A stretch of DNA of 23,619 nt from an uncultured Clostridia bacterium (GCA_934277495.1 CAKQUI010000021.1:1-23619), one strand, 5' to 3'. Counted from the stretch's first letter, positions 8,086-15,672 are shown. Translations and numbers: made by a program. The notes: a model not told the origin generated them from the sequence alone.

Positions 8086-8997
8086 ATGAAAAGGAAACTA
8101 TCTATCCTGACAGCGCTCGCAGTCCTCATCGTTTCGGTGCTTGCTGTCCCTGCAGTATCATATGCTGCTAACGTGAAACTCAACAAGACCTCAGTAACTT
8201 TGTACAAAGGCGCTGTAACTACTCTGAAGGTTTCAGGCACATCTGAAAAAGTATCATGGTCATCAAATTCAAAATCCATCGCTACTGTAAATTCAGCCGG
8301 CAAGATAACTGCTAAAAAACCTGGCAAAACGACCATCAAAGCCAAAGTCTCCGGCAAGACATACAAATGCAAAGTCTCTGTCAAAAAAATGAAAACATCG
8401 AGTTCAGCAGCAAAAAAAGCATTCAAAAAATATCTCGATAAAAGCATCAGCAAAAAATGGTCAAAATACAGCAAGTTCAGCAATTCAAACTTCAAATTCG
8501 TATGCATCGATCTCGGCTCAGGGAAAAACAAAGTACCGACTATGTTCGTATGGAACTCAGCATCAGCTCATTTTGAAGGATACGTCGGCGTGTATCAGTA
8601 CATAGGAGGTAAGGTCAAATGCATCAATAAAAATGACTGGATATCCTCTGTATATCCCTCCACCGGTACTGTTCTGACATGCTATCAGGGTGGTGGCTAT
8701 GGTGAAACTCACACCTGGTACTACAGCACTCTAAACAAAAAGACATCTGCAAAGAACAAGGCATACACAATTATCCTGAGAGAAAGTTCTTTTGATGATG
8801 AGAACGAATACGAATGGTGCCGTGAACAGTTTGGCAATGACGTATATAAAATAGGCGGCAGTCGTGTATCCAAATCGAAATTCGATTCATACTGCTCGTC
8901 GACGCTCAAAAGAAGCTCGTCTGTTATAAGCAACAAAGCACTGCGCAGCAACAGACTTAAAAACACAAAAGCCAACAGGAACTCATACTTCAAGTAA
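8086..8997 (+). CDS. secreted BIG2 (bacterial Ig-like) domain protein of unknown function
   Basis: A 303-residue exported protein and the only clear plus-strand gene in the window. Residues 1-28 form a signal peptide (MKRKLSIL, hydrophobic core, AVSYAA). Residues 29-100 are a BIG2 domain: NKTSVTLYKGAVTTLKV, VSWSSNSKSIATV, GKITAKKPGKTTI. The remaining 200 residues are Lys/Ser-rich and aromatic and match no family I recognise; they include FVCIDLGSGKN, VGVYQYIGGKVKCI and a WYYSTLNKK segment, with about five cysteines. BIG2 domains are common in surface proteins and adhesins of Clostridia, so a cell-surface role is inferred. The start at 8086 follows GGAAGGAG by 5 bases. AAA-lysine codons are more frequent than in neighbours. 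Confidence 0.85.
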   Translation: MKRKLSILTALAVLIVSVLAVPAVSYAANVKLNKTSVTLYKGAVTTLKVSGTSEKVSWSSNSKSIATVNSAGKITAKKPGKTTIKAKVSGKTYKCKVSVKKMKTSSSAAKKAFKKYLDKSISKKWSKYSKFSNSNFKFVCIDLGSGKNKVPTMFVWNSASAHFEGYVGVYQYIGGKVKCINKNDWISSVYPSTGTVLTCYQGGGYGETHTWYYSTLNKKTSAKNKAYTIILRESSFDDENEYEWCREQFGNDVYKIGGSRVSKSKFDSYCSSTLKRSSSVISNKALRSNRLKNTKANRNSYFK

Positions 8998-9055
8998 AAA
9001 ATTTTACAATACGAGGCTGTAGAAAAAGCCTGCAAATATCAAACATAGTCTTTAA

Positions 9056-9094
9056 AAAACAGAGACTCTTTCGAAATGAATGAGTCTCTGTTTT
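9056..9094. terminator. bidirectional rho-independent terminator between convergent genes
   Basis: A perfect 13-bp stem (AAAACAGAGACTC / GAGTCTCTGTTTT) with a 13-base loop. The outer A/T pairs give a T-run on either strand. It lies between the BIG2 gene ending at 8997 and the protease gene ending at 9093 and would stop both. Confidence 0.85.
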
Positions 9095-11204
9095 ATTTCA
9101 GCCTGTATTTCACTGGTGATGACCATGGGCTGTATATTTTCTTTCCTGCCTGTGTGCTGTATGCTCTGACTTTATAGTAGTATGTCTTTTTTCTCGCTGT
9201 CTTCAGGCTGATGCTTGTGCTGCCTGTAGTCTTCACGATGCTGTACTTTTTGCTTTTGTATTTCGATCTTGCTGTCTGGTATCCGCTGGCGCCTTTCATG
9301 CCCGACCATCTTACTTTCACTTTTGTCTTCGACGCTTTTGAAAGCTTCACGCCGCTGCTCTTCTTCAGGGTATATATGCTGCTGGTCTTCGCCGGACTGT
9401 AGTATTTATCGCCGTTCAAAGTCATGTAGCTTTCCACTCTGAACACGTACTTCACGCCGTCTGCCAGGTCAGCCTTTTTCACTGAAGTGCCCGCAGTATG
9501 GCACAGCGTCCTGTAGCTGCTGTCTGTTGATTTCCTGTATGAAACTCTGTATCCGGATGCACCCGATACTTTTTTCCATGACAGTTTCACATCGTCATAT
9601 CCGTAAAGGGAAGTCTGCACCGAAGATGGTGCTGATGGCGCCACCTTTTCCGTGGATGCAAAACCTTTTATCCTGGCACAGAATTTGTTGTCTGCTGCAT
9701 CGTTCCAGCTGCTGCTGTATGAACTGTACCAGAAGCTCTGGTCCTTGTCCAGACTGCACCTGAACCTCACCCATCCATAGTCATCGCTGCTCTCTGCACC
9801 GATGTACATCCTGTCTTTCACTGTCACGACTATGGAATATCTGCTGCCGGGACTGAGATATATGCCGTTTTCATCTTCTCCAAGATCCACAGTATGGAAC
9901 CCCCGTCTTCCAAAGGTCGCATCAGTTGAATACACTTTTTCTCCACTCTGAGGATCGTTTCTGTCTTTTACCTTCGTGTACACGTCTACAGTACATTCTG
10001 CCTCGCTGCCGTCCGATCCGTTTGGATATGTGGTCAGACCGCAGGCTTTCAGCCTGTAGCTGCTGCCATCCGACGGTACAGTGAATACGTTCGCAGCCTT
10101 TTCTCCTGCCGACAGTGGGAACATACTTGGAATGGCGTTGCCATCGTACTGAAAGTTCCTGTCGTATCTTTCTGCCGGCTGCACCTCCACTGACATGGCG
10201 TTCTCCAGGGATGCGTCTTCATATGACACATAAAAATATCCTCCGTCTCCCCAGGTGACGCCGTAGCTGTTCTGTACTATCCACGCCCCGTCGCTCTCCG
10301 GTCTGACAGCGCTGGCGTCATCGCTGCCGCTGTCGAAATTCTCACGGCTGTATGTGTCGTCCCATCCTATTATCGTCGCTATATGGTTGCCATTATATCT
10401 TTTATCACAGTAATATGCACTGGTGTCGAGATCGAGATATTTCCAGTCGTTCATGTAAAGACTGACAGCCACACTGCCGTTTTTTTCTATGCAATCTTTC
10501 ACCGCTTCATTCGTTTCCGGAAAGTCCGCATTTCTCAGCACCACGTCATTGTCATATGCCAGAGAGCTGCTTAGGGCTTTTCCTGACCATTTGTTGAAAG
10601 GTACCTTCGACTCTGCTGCCATACCCGTCCAGCCTGCCATGGCCTGGAAAGTCATAAGATTGTTGCCTCCTGCATCTGTATAGTCGCTGATACCTGTATC
10701 CTCGCCTGTCACCAGCTGATTGCTGTCGCCTGCAGTGTTTCCCAGCGGGTCGTTGACTCTGTTGTAAAAGAAATATCCAAGATGCACCGGAGACAGCTGA
10801 CCTGCACCGCTTATATCCCTGCTCTGATATGCTCTTGATATCTCCGACGCTGTGGATGCCGAAAAAGCCCAGCAGAGACCTGTGCTGCCCTGGTTCTTTA
10901 TCTTTATGTTGTCCGAATACCATTTCTCATGCCGTGGATCGTAAGAGGACGCTGCTCCTGCCGACCGGCTCTTTGCTCTTTTGCCTGCAGGGGAGCTTTC
11001 CTCGTCTCTGAGCCTTATATGTATACCGGCGTCTCTGGCTCCGCCGCCGTCCCCATCATCTGTAACTGTAACATCATCTCCATACGTCACCGGCCGCCTG
11101 CTGCTGTCGGTTTCTTTTCCATATGAAAAATCTGACGGCAGAATAACGGCTGCCGCCAGAATCATAAACAATATACCTGCTGTAATATAGATCTTTCTCT
11201 TCAT
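9093..11204 (-). CDS. secreted C1A (papain-like) cysteine protease with FN3 domains
   Basis: A 703-residue protein. Residues 1-30 are a signal peptide (MKRKIYITAG, hydrophobic, ILPSDFSYG). After a low-complexity Asp/Gly-rich pro-region comes a C1A catalytic domain: the oxyanion Gln105 and nucleophile Cys111 in NQGSTGLCWAFSAS, His274 in NGNHIATIIGWDD, and Asn312 in WIVQNSYGVTWGDGGYFYVSY. The complete triad predicts an active protease. A beta-rich domain of roughly 180 residues follows, then two FN3 modules (about 535-612 and 618-703), the last being GASGYQ...YYYKVRAY. Such domains usually tether enzymes to the cell surface or polysaccharide. AGGAG lies 4 bases before the ATG. Only 28 bases separate it from the kinase gene, so the two are almost certainly co-transcribed. 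Confidence 0.92.
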   Translation of the reverse strand: MKRKIYITAGILFMILAAAVILPSDFSYGKETDSSRRPVTYGDDVTVTDDGDGGGARDAGIHIRLRDEESSPAGKRAKSRSAGAASSYDPRHEKWYSDNIKIKNQGSTGLCWAFSASTASEISRAYQSRDISGAGQLSPVHLGYFFYNRVNDPLGNTAGDSNQLVTGEDTGISDYTDAGGNNLMTFQAMAGWTGMAAESKVPFNKWSGKALSSSLAYDNDVVLRNADFPETNEAVKDCIEKNGSVAVSLYMNDWKYLDLDTSAYYCDKRYNGNHIATIIGWDDTYSRENFDSGSDDASAVRPESDGAWIVQNSYGVTWGDGGYFYVSYEDASLENAMSVEVQPAERYDRNFQYDGNAIPSMFPLSAGEKAANVFTVPSDGSSYRLKACGLTTYPNGSDGSEAECTVDVYTKVKDRNDPQSGEKVYSTDATFGRRGFHTVDLGEDENGIYLSPGSRYSIVVTVKDRMYIGAESSDDYGWVRFRCSLDKDQSFWYSSYSSSWNDAADNKFCARIKGFASTEKVAPSAPSSVQTSLYGYDDVKLSWKKVSGASGYRVSYRKSTDSSYRTLCHTAGTSVKKADLADGVKYVFRVESYMTLNGDKYYSPAKTSSIYTLKKSSGVKLSKASKTKVKVRWSGMKGASGYQTARSKYKSKKYSIVKTTGSTSISLKTARKKTYYYKVRAYSTQAGKKIYSPWSSPVKYRLK

Positions 11205-11232
11205 AAACTCCTGATCTCAGAACATCGCATCA

Positions 11233-13080
11233 TCAGAAGTACTCATCGTCACTGCTGTCGAAATAGCCTCCGTCGCTGCCGCTGCTTTTTTTCGAAGAAG
11301 AGCTGCTGCTTTTCTTTGACGAACTGCTGCCGGAACCGGAAGAATAGCTGCTTCCCGAACTGCCGCTGCTGTAACTGTTGTACGTGCTGGTCTGCGGAGC
11401 TGTATATGTGGCTGCCGGAGGCGTATACACGTATACCTCCACTTTCACTGTCTCGCTGCGACCGCCGGACACTATCCTTATCTTCGTACTTCCCTTTTTC
11501 TTTGCTCTGATCTTACCTTTACTGTCTACTGTTGCTATAGCTTTGTTATCAGTATAATACATTATCTTCTCGTCTGCAAACTTTTCAGGTTTCAGTTTCG
11601 GTTTCAGCTGGACGCTGCCGCCTTTTTCGATGCTTATGCTCTTGTCTATATTGTATATATCGGTCACTTTAGGTATGACCTTTATCTTCACCTTCCTGCT
11701 GAACTCCTTCGCCGACACTGTCAGCACAGTTTCACCCGTTTTCTCTGCAGATATGCTGCCGCTGTCAGATACGGTTATGATGCTGCTGTCCTCTGCTTTG
11801 AAAGAAAGCGGCTCCCTGCTGAACCAGTCCGGCTCTATGCGGTACTTCGGAGAATATGTATCGCCGATGTATATCTCCTCCTGGGATCTTATACCTGTTA
11901 TGTCCGTCACTTCTTTCGGAACGGCGGCGTATGCGATACCTGCAGCCGCCAGTACCACTGCTGCGCAGATGGCTATCAGTTTCTTTCGTCTGCCGGCTCC
12001 TGACCTGCCTGCGGATTTCCTGGCATTATCTTTTACTGCTGTATCTTCCTTCGGTACATCCACATTATCTGCAGCATCATCACAGGAATGACTCTCCGGC
12101 ACGTTGTACAGTGGCATCGTCCTGTCGTTTTTCAGACCTGAAAGATGGCTTTTCTTTTTTTTGAAAAGCAGCGCCTGCAGCTCCTCTCTCATCTGTGTCG
12201 GGCTTGAATATCTTTCACTGGAATCGTATGCGCAAGCCTTCATGATTATTTTCCGGAGCTTCGAAGATCCGTTTTTCGGTTCCGGCAGCTGCTCACGGCG
12301 CATACGTCTCATGCAGGCTTCTTCCCTGTCATTGTATTTTATCGGCTGCGGATACTGCGGCATGAACGGAGGTCTCCCGTCATTCAGGAACTTGTACATC
12401 ACAAGTCCCAGAGAATATATGTCCACAGAAGGCCCGTATGCTTCGCCCTTGAATACTTCCGGAGCCATATAAACATATGTACCTTTCCTGGACATGCCCA
12501 GCTTTGTCTTTTCGACAGTCTTGGCAATGCCGAAATCACCCAGCTTGTAGTCGCCGCTGGGTGCTATGAAAATATTCTCAGGCTTTATGTCACGGTGGAT
12601 TATATCATACTTCCTACAGAACTCCAGTGCCCTGCATATATCCACTCCAAGCTTCACTACATCGTCTTCCGTCATTGGATTGCTGTATGTATACTCCAGA
12701 AGAGGCGTCAGCAGCTCAAGACGTATCAGTATATCCCATCCGATATCGTCTTCGTGTTCGATTATCATATGGTCTTCATAGCTGACGATATGGCTGTTGC
12801 CTTTGAGTTTGGACATGAATGTGAACTCGTTCACCACGTTTTCGACAATATCCTTATAATATTCAGTTAGGTCTCCCTCTGTCATTCCGTTTGACATGAT
12901 ACTTCTTACTTCGTCTCTGTCATGCGGTATAGTGATGGCTTTCAGCGCAGACTGGAAGACTATCCCCAGCTCTTCACGTTCGATTATATATACCTGCCCG
13001 AATGCACCTTCACCTATCTTTTCCTTGATGTACCATGATCCGAAAAGAGGTTCGTATTGCTTGTAATAGTTCTCGTTCAT
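11233..13080 (-). CDS. transmembrane Ser/Thr protein kinase with BIG2-like ectodomain
   Basis: A 615-residue Hanks-type kinase. The catalytic domain (about 16-305) has the Gly-rich loop GEGAFGQV (23-30), Lys47 in ALKAI, HRDIKPEN (162-169) and DFG (182-184) with a GTYVYMAPE segment; all key residues are present, so activity is expected. A linker and one transmembrane helix (about 367-386) lead to an extracellular part: two BIG2-like modules (about 391-470 and 471-550; the second has MYYTDNKAIATVDSKGKIRAKKKG). It ends in a Ser/Gly/Lys tail finishing GGYFDSSDDEYF. Classic Firmicute kinases use PASTA domains here, so this sensor differs. Promoter TTGAAA/TATAAT precedes it and it heads the operon with the protease. 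Confidence 0.93.
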   Translation of the reverse strand: MNENYYKQYEPLFGSWYIKEKIGEGAFGQVYIIEREELGIVFQSALKAITIPHDRDEVRSIMSNGMTEGDLTEYYKDIVENVVNEFTFMSKLKGNSHIVSYEDHMIIEHEDDIGWDILIRLELLTPLLEYTYSNPMTEDDVVKLGVDICRALEFCRKYDIIHRDIKPENIFIAPSGDYKLGDFGIAKTVEKTKLGMSRKGTYVYMAPEVFKGEAYGPSVDIYSLGLVMYKFLNDGRPPFMPQYPQPIKYNDREEACMRRMRREQLPEPKNGSSKLRKIIMKACAYDSSERYSSPTQMREELQALLFKKKKSHLSGLKNDRTMPLYNVPESHSCDDAADNVDVPKEDTAVKDNARKSAGRSGAGRRKKLIAICAAVVLAAAGIAYAAVPKEVTDITGIRSQEEIYIGDTYSPKYRIEPDWFSREPLSFKAEDSSIITVSDSGSISAEKTGETVLTVSAKEFSRKVKIKVIPKVTDIYNIDKSISIEKGGSVQLKPKLKPEKFADEKIMYYTDNKAIATVDSKGKIRAKKKGSTKIRIVSGGRSETVKVEVYVYTPPAATYTAPQTSTYNSYSSGSSGSSYSSGSGSSSSKKSSSSSSKKSSGSDGGYFDSSDDEYF

Positions 13081-13161
13081 TCGATGATTACCTGTCTCCC
13101 CAACAGAAAAATCAGCTGATGCTGTCCGTTACTCCGTTAAGAAACGTTGTAGTTAGGATAT

Positions 13162-13191
13162 ATTATATCAAAAGGGAGACACCGCTTTCAA
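13162..13191 (-). promoter_or_regulatory. sigma-A promoter of the kinase-protease operon
   Basis: On the minus strand TTGAAA (13186-13191) and TATAAT (13162-13167) are spaced 18 bases apart. The kinase ATG lies about 80 bases downstream, so there is a leader of about 75 bases. This is a near-consensus sigma-A promoter. Confidence 0.7.
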
Positions 13192-13203
13192 CGGTTATAC
13201 CAC

Positions 13204-13233
13204 AAAAACGGCTTTCATGTAATTAAAAGCCGT
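13204..13233 (-). terminator. rho-independent terminator after the LytTR regulator gene
   Basis: ACGGCTTT and AAAGCCGT (13208-13215 / 13226-13233) form an 8-bp stem with a 10-base loop. On the minus strand it is followed by TTTTTG. It lies about 115 bases past the end of the regulator gene (13346) and just upstream of the kinase promoter, separating the two transcripts. Confidence 0.65.
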
Positions 13234-13345
13234 ACTAGTGTATCAAACGTCTTATATCATGTCATTTTCTGTCGCAGCAGACTGCATTTTTTCCCTGCAT
13301 CAATACATTATCGGTACGTTTTTTCGGTCTGCATACTGCAGCCGG

Positions 13346-14071
13346 TCATTCGCTGAATCTGCTTCTCACGTCTGTATAGTATGTCCTGCTGACAGGGATC
13401 CTGTCCTTGGCCTCTGCATCGAAATCCTTTTTCGAAAATGTCAGGTGATTGTTTTCAAGCGAGATCACCTTGTCGAAATTCACGATATAGCTGTTGTGGC
13501 ATCTGATGAAATTGTCCGAAAGCATTTCACTCACTGCCTCCATCTTACCGTAAAAGGAATATATCCCTTCCTCCGAAACTATATTTATCTTTCTGTATGA
13601 CTTTTCAAAATAGAATATGCCTCTGAGCGGCAGACGCACAAGATTGGATCTTATCTTCACTGTGATGTATTCATTGTCCTTCCAGCGTCCTGTCCTCGAA
13701 GCCTTTTCAAAAACGCTGGCAAGCTCGTCCTCCGCTGCCGGAAGCTGCAGCCTGTATATGAAATCCACGTTGTAGAGCTCTCTGATATACTGAGTCGACT
13801 CACAGACAAATACTATCTTAACATCAGGATGGTTCCTCTTGATAAGCCCTGCAGCGTCCACGCCGTACTGATCGCCTGGCTCTGCATATATGAAAGCCAG
13901 CTTTGCATTGTGTTCCGACATGTTCTGTCTGAGAAGTATATTCTCACATGAACCGCCGCTTATTATCTCGTATTCATCTATCATGTATTTTTCAAGATCC
14001 ATACGCTCTATAGCATCTGTAAGTTCTTTACGTCTTTCATCGTTACTGTCACAAATCAATATACTGCACAT
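13346..14071 (-). CDS. LytTR-type DNA-binding regulator with degenerate receiver domain
   Basis: A 241-residue protein built like a LytTR response regulator. Residues 1-125 are a receiver-like domain starting MCSILICDSNDERRKEL. The strand that normally carries the phosphoacceptor Asp reads LAFIYAEPGDQYG (58-70): Tyr62 occupies the Asp position. The conserved Lys before Pro is also missing (QLP, 109-111). Phosphorylation by a histidine kinase is therefore unlikely. Residues 134-238 form a LytTR domain, with RSNLVRLPLRGIFYFEKSYRKI, FIRCHNSYIVNFDKV and the PVSRTYY strand, expected to bind a direct-repeat target. GGGGGAG lies 10 bases before the ATG, and a sigma-A promoter lies upstream. No histidine kinase gene is adjacent; the nearest kinase is the Ser/Thr kinase. 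Confidence 0.88.
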   Translation of the reverse strand: MCSILICDSNDERRKELTDAIERMDLEKYMIDEYEIISGGSCENILLRQNMSEHNAKLAFIYAEPGDQYGVDAAGLIKRNHPDVKIVFVCESTQYIRELYNVDFIYRLQLPAAEDELASVFEKASRTGRWKDNEYITVKIRSNLVRLPLRGIFYFEKSYRKINIVSEEGIYSFYGKMEAVSEMLSDNFIRCHNSYIVNFDKVISLENNHLTFSKKDFDAEAKDRIPVSRTYYTDVRSRFSE

Positions 14072-14139
14072 TAATACTTAACTCCCCCATTGTACTAATT
14101 TAGCCTTCGTCTCCGGACGATATCCGGCACCAGGCCCTT

Positions 14140-14168
14140 ACTATAACCGAAAAATAACGCTTTTGTAA
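14140..14168 (-). promoter_or_regulatory. sigma-A-type promoter of the LytTR regulator gene
   Basis: TTACAA (14163-14168) and TATAGT (14140-14145) on the minus strand have a 17-base spacer. The regulator ATG (14071) is about 70 bases downstream. The leader contains two small, mutually exclusive GC-rich hairpins between 14108 and 14127. Confidence 0.55.
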
Positions 14169-14236
14169 TCTCCGGTCTTACAAGCAATTCGATATTACGA
14201 TATTAATGTTAACACAGGGGCTTTCAAAAACTTTCA

Positions 14237-14275
14237 AAAAAAACAGGCAAAAACCAAAGTTTTTCCTGTTTTTTT
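14237..14275 (-). terminator. rho-independent terminator after the 390-aa protein gene
   Basis: An A-rich stem with one bulged C: AAAAAAA-CAGG-(C)-AAAAAC pairs with GTTTTT-CCTG-TTTTTTT around a 4-base loop. On the minus strand the stem ends in a long T-run. It lies about 90 bases past the end of the gene at 14364. The rest of the intergenic region (14072-14363) holds the regulator promoter and a CGATATTA tandem pair at 14190-14205. Confidence 0.75.
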
Positions 14276-14363
14276 GCATTTTTTTCTTTTTTATAGAAAA
14301 CTGCATCAGATATCAGCATATCTCAGCACGGATCATATCCCGAAGCTGCAGCGATATGACATA

Positions 14364-15536
14364 TCAGTCGTTCATATAAGGGAATTTCCTGAATTTGCGT
14401 CCGGACACGCCTTCACCAATGAGCTTCCTGTACATTTCTTCGTACATCGTCTTCAGGTCTGCCCGAAGTTCCAGCATCTCCTGGACTGCTGTAAGCTGGT
14501 CCTTCGGGTGCATCTCCTCAGGCGAACCGTTGCGGTAGACTTTTTTGAGCTTCGCCTGCAGCGGATGCGCTCTGTCCCACTGGTTCAGCATATTTATCAG
14601 CGCACCTTCATCCTGATCCACGCCGTCAAGAGGCGAATATCCCATCATCTCAAGATAATCATCCAGAACAGGCTGTGTCATTCCCAGTGCAAGACACATG
14701 GAAATATGAGCTTTCTTTGTCTTAGGTATATATTTTATGCTGGATGTTATACTGCCGTATGCACTGTCCATGACATTTATCGTTTCAGGCGAACCCGACA
14801 GATAATTGATCATCGAATCATCCAGATACCCTCTCAGGGAACTCATGGTCCATTTGCGCTGCCTGTCGTCATGGAGGTTCTTTATCTCCAGTATCCTGGT
14901 GACGTAAAGGTGCAGCAGACGTCTCGGTTTGACATAGGCTGTCTTGAAGGCGTCTATATTCTCGACAACGAAACTCCTCAGTCCTGTAAAGTCCTTGTCG
15001 TAGCCGACATGCTCCATACCGCTCTGCAGTATCACAGTATCCACATCATCTGACCTGAGATCGTTCCAGACGTCATTGTATATCTCCACCACAGCTTTGC
15101 GGCATGAGTCGTAAAGGCTGTAGTAATTGGTGTCTGTGCTGCGGTCATTATAGTTCACTGTTATGAGATATATCCATATCAGATCACTGAGCACATCCTT
15201 GACGTAAAGCTTTCTCTTTGCTCCGTATTTGGAAAGCCACCTGTTGATAGTATCGAGAGGCAGTTTGTACGCCATGCCTACGCCGATGAAAGTATCCCGC
15301 AGTTTCGGCATCTTCTTGTAAAAGCCGGGCTGAGCAGACGGCTCTGTATCTATGTACCGGCACACATCTTCAAATGATATGCCTGTATCCTCTGAAAGCG
15401 ATTTGAGCTCAGCACGCCATTTCTTTGATCTGTAATTCGAAAACAGCTCCCACCACGCAGCTTTGACGTCGTCCACATCGTGCTTGCCGTCTTCTGCGTA
15501 TCGTCTCGCATATTCTGTATTACATTTTTCTTCCAT
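14364..15536 (-). CDS. uncharacterised protein with helix-turn-helix-like segments
   Basis: A 390-residue soluble protein with no signal peptide or membrane helix. I do not recognise a named family. Three stretches look like helix-turn-helix or short helical repeats: LKSLSEDTGISFEDVCRYI (44-62), DTFIGVGMAYKLPLDTINRWL followed by KYGAKRKLY (81-111), and a parallel copy AHISMCLALGMTQPVLDDYL followed by EMMGYSPLD (276-304). The two later copies share the order 'small-hydrophobic helix, G-M/L, turn, D-x-[IL] helix, hydrophobic, GY-type turn', consistent with an XRE-like fold, but this is my reading. Its start follows a G9 tract. Proximity to the LytTR regulator and Ser/Thr kinase suggests a signalling role; this is inference. 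It has its own terminator. Confidence 0.75.
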   Translation of the reverse strand: MEEKCNTEYARRYAEDGKHDVDDVKAAWWELFSNYRSKKWRAELKSLSEDTGISFEDVCRYIDTEPSAQPGFYKKMPKLRDTFIGVGMAYKLPLDTINRWLSKYGAKRKLYVKDVLSDLIWIYLITVNYNDRSTDTNYYSLYDSCRKAVVEIYNDVWNDLRSDDVDTVILQSGMEHVGYDKDFTGLRSFVVENIDAFKTAYVKPRRLLHLYVTRILEIKNLHDDRQRKWTMSSLRGYLDDSMINYLSGSPETINVMDSAYGSITSSIKYIPKTKKAHISMCLALGMTQPVLDDYLEMMGYSPLDGVDQDEGALINMLNQWDRAHPLQAKLKKVYRNGSPEEMHPKDQLTAVQEMLELRADLKTMYEEMYRKLIGEGVSGRKFRKFPYMND

Positions 15537-15545
15537 TTAACTTGA

Positions 15546-15554
15546 CCCCCCCCC
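15546..15554 (-). promoter_or_regulatory. G9 homopolymer tract in ribosome-binding position
   Basis: Nine consecutive G on the minus strand end 9 bases before the ATG at 15536; no AGGAGG-like site competes with it. It probably acts as the Shine-Dalgarno sequence. Long mononucleotide runs are prone to slippage, so length changes could alter translation or the promoter spacing of the 390-aa protein. Confidence 0.55.
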
Positions 15555-15570
15555 GCCAGTTTTTTTACTA

Positions 15571-15672
15571 TACTGAAAATTTCCTTCTGATTATTTCAGT
15601 ATGCCTTGATTTTATTTGTTCTGTTTGTTTTTGATAATATGCAGGGAATCAGAAGGATCCGCTGCATATTAT
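15571..15672. repeat. pair of perfect hairpins with complementary loops
   Basis: Hairpin 1 is TACTGAAA / TTTCAGTA (15571-15578 and 15594-15601, 8 bp). Hairpin 2 is ATAATATGCAG / CTGCATATTAT (15634-15644 and 15662-15672, 11 bp). Loop 1 contains TCCTTCTGATT (15582-15592), the exact reverse complement of AATCAGAAGGA in loop 2 (15647-15657). They lie between the PAP2 gene and the 390-aa gene. Hairpin 2 may also act as the PAP2 terminator, although it lacks a T-run on the minus strand. Confidence 0.6.

Noticed and set aside
9013..9030. AGGCT...AGCCT hairpin after the plus-strand gene
   Set aside because: The 5-bp stem is not followed by a T-run; the strong 13-bp hairpin just downstream explains termination.
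14103..14137. GC-rich small hairpins in the leader of the LytTR gene, considered as a riboswitch
   Set aside because: The stems are only 4-5 bp and mutually exclusive; no known riboswitch core could be matched.
14190..14205. Tandem direct repeat CGATATTA x2 upstream of the LytTR gene promoter, considered as an autoregulatory site
   Set aside because: LytTR sites are usually longer direct repeats spaced by about one or two helical turns; an 8-base period without spacer does not fit, and short A/T-rich repeats are common.
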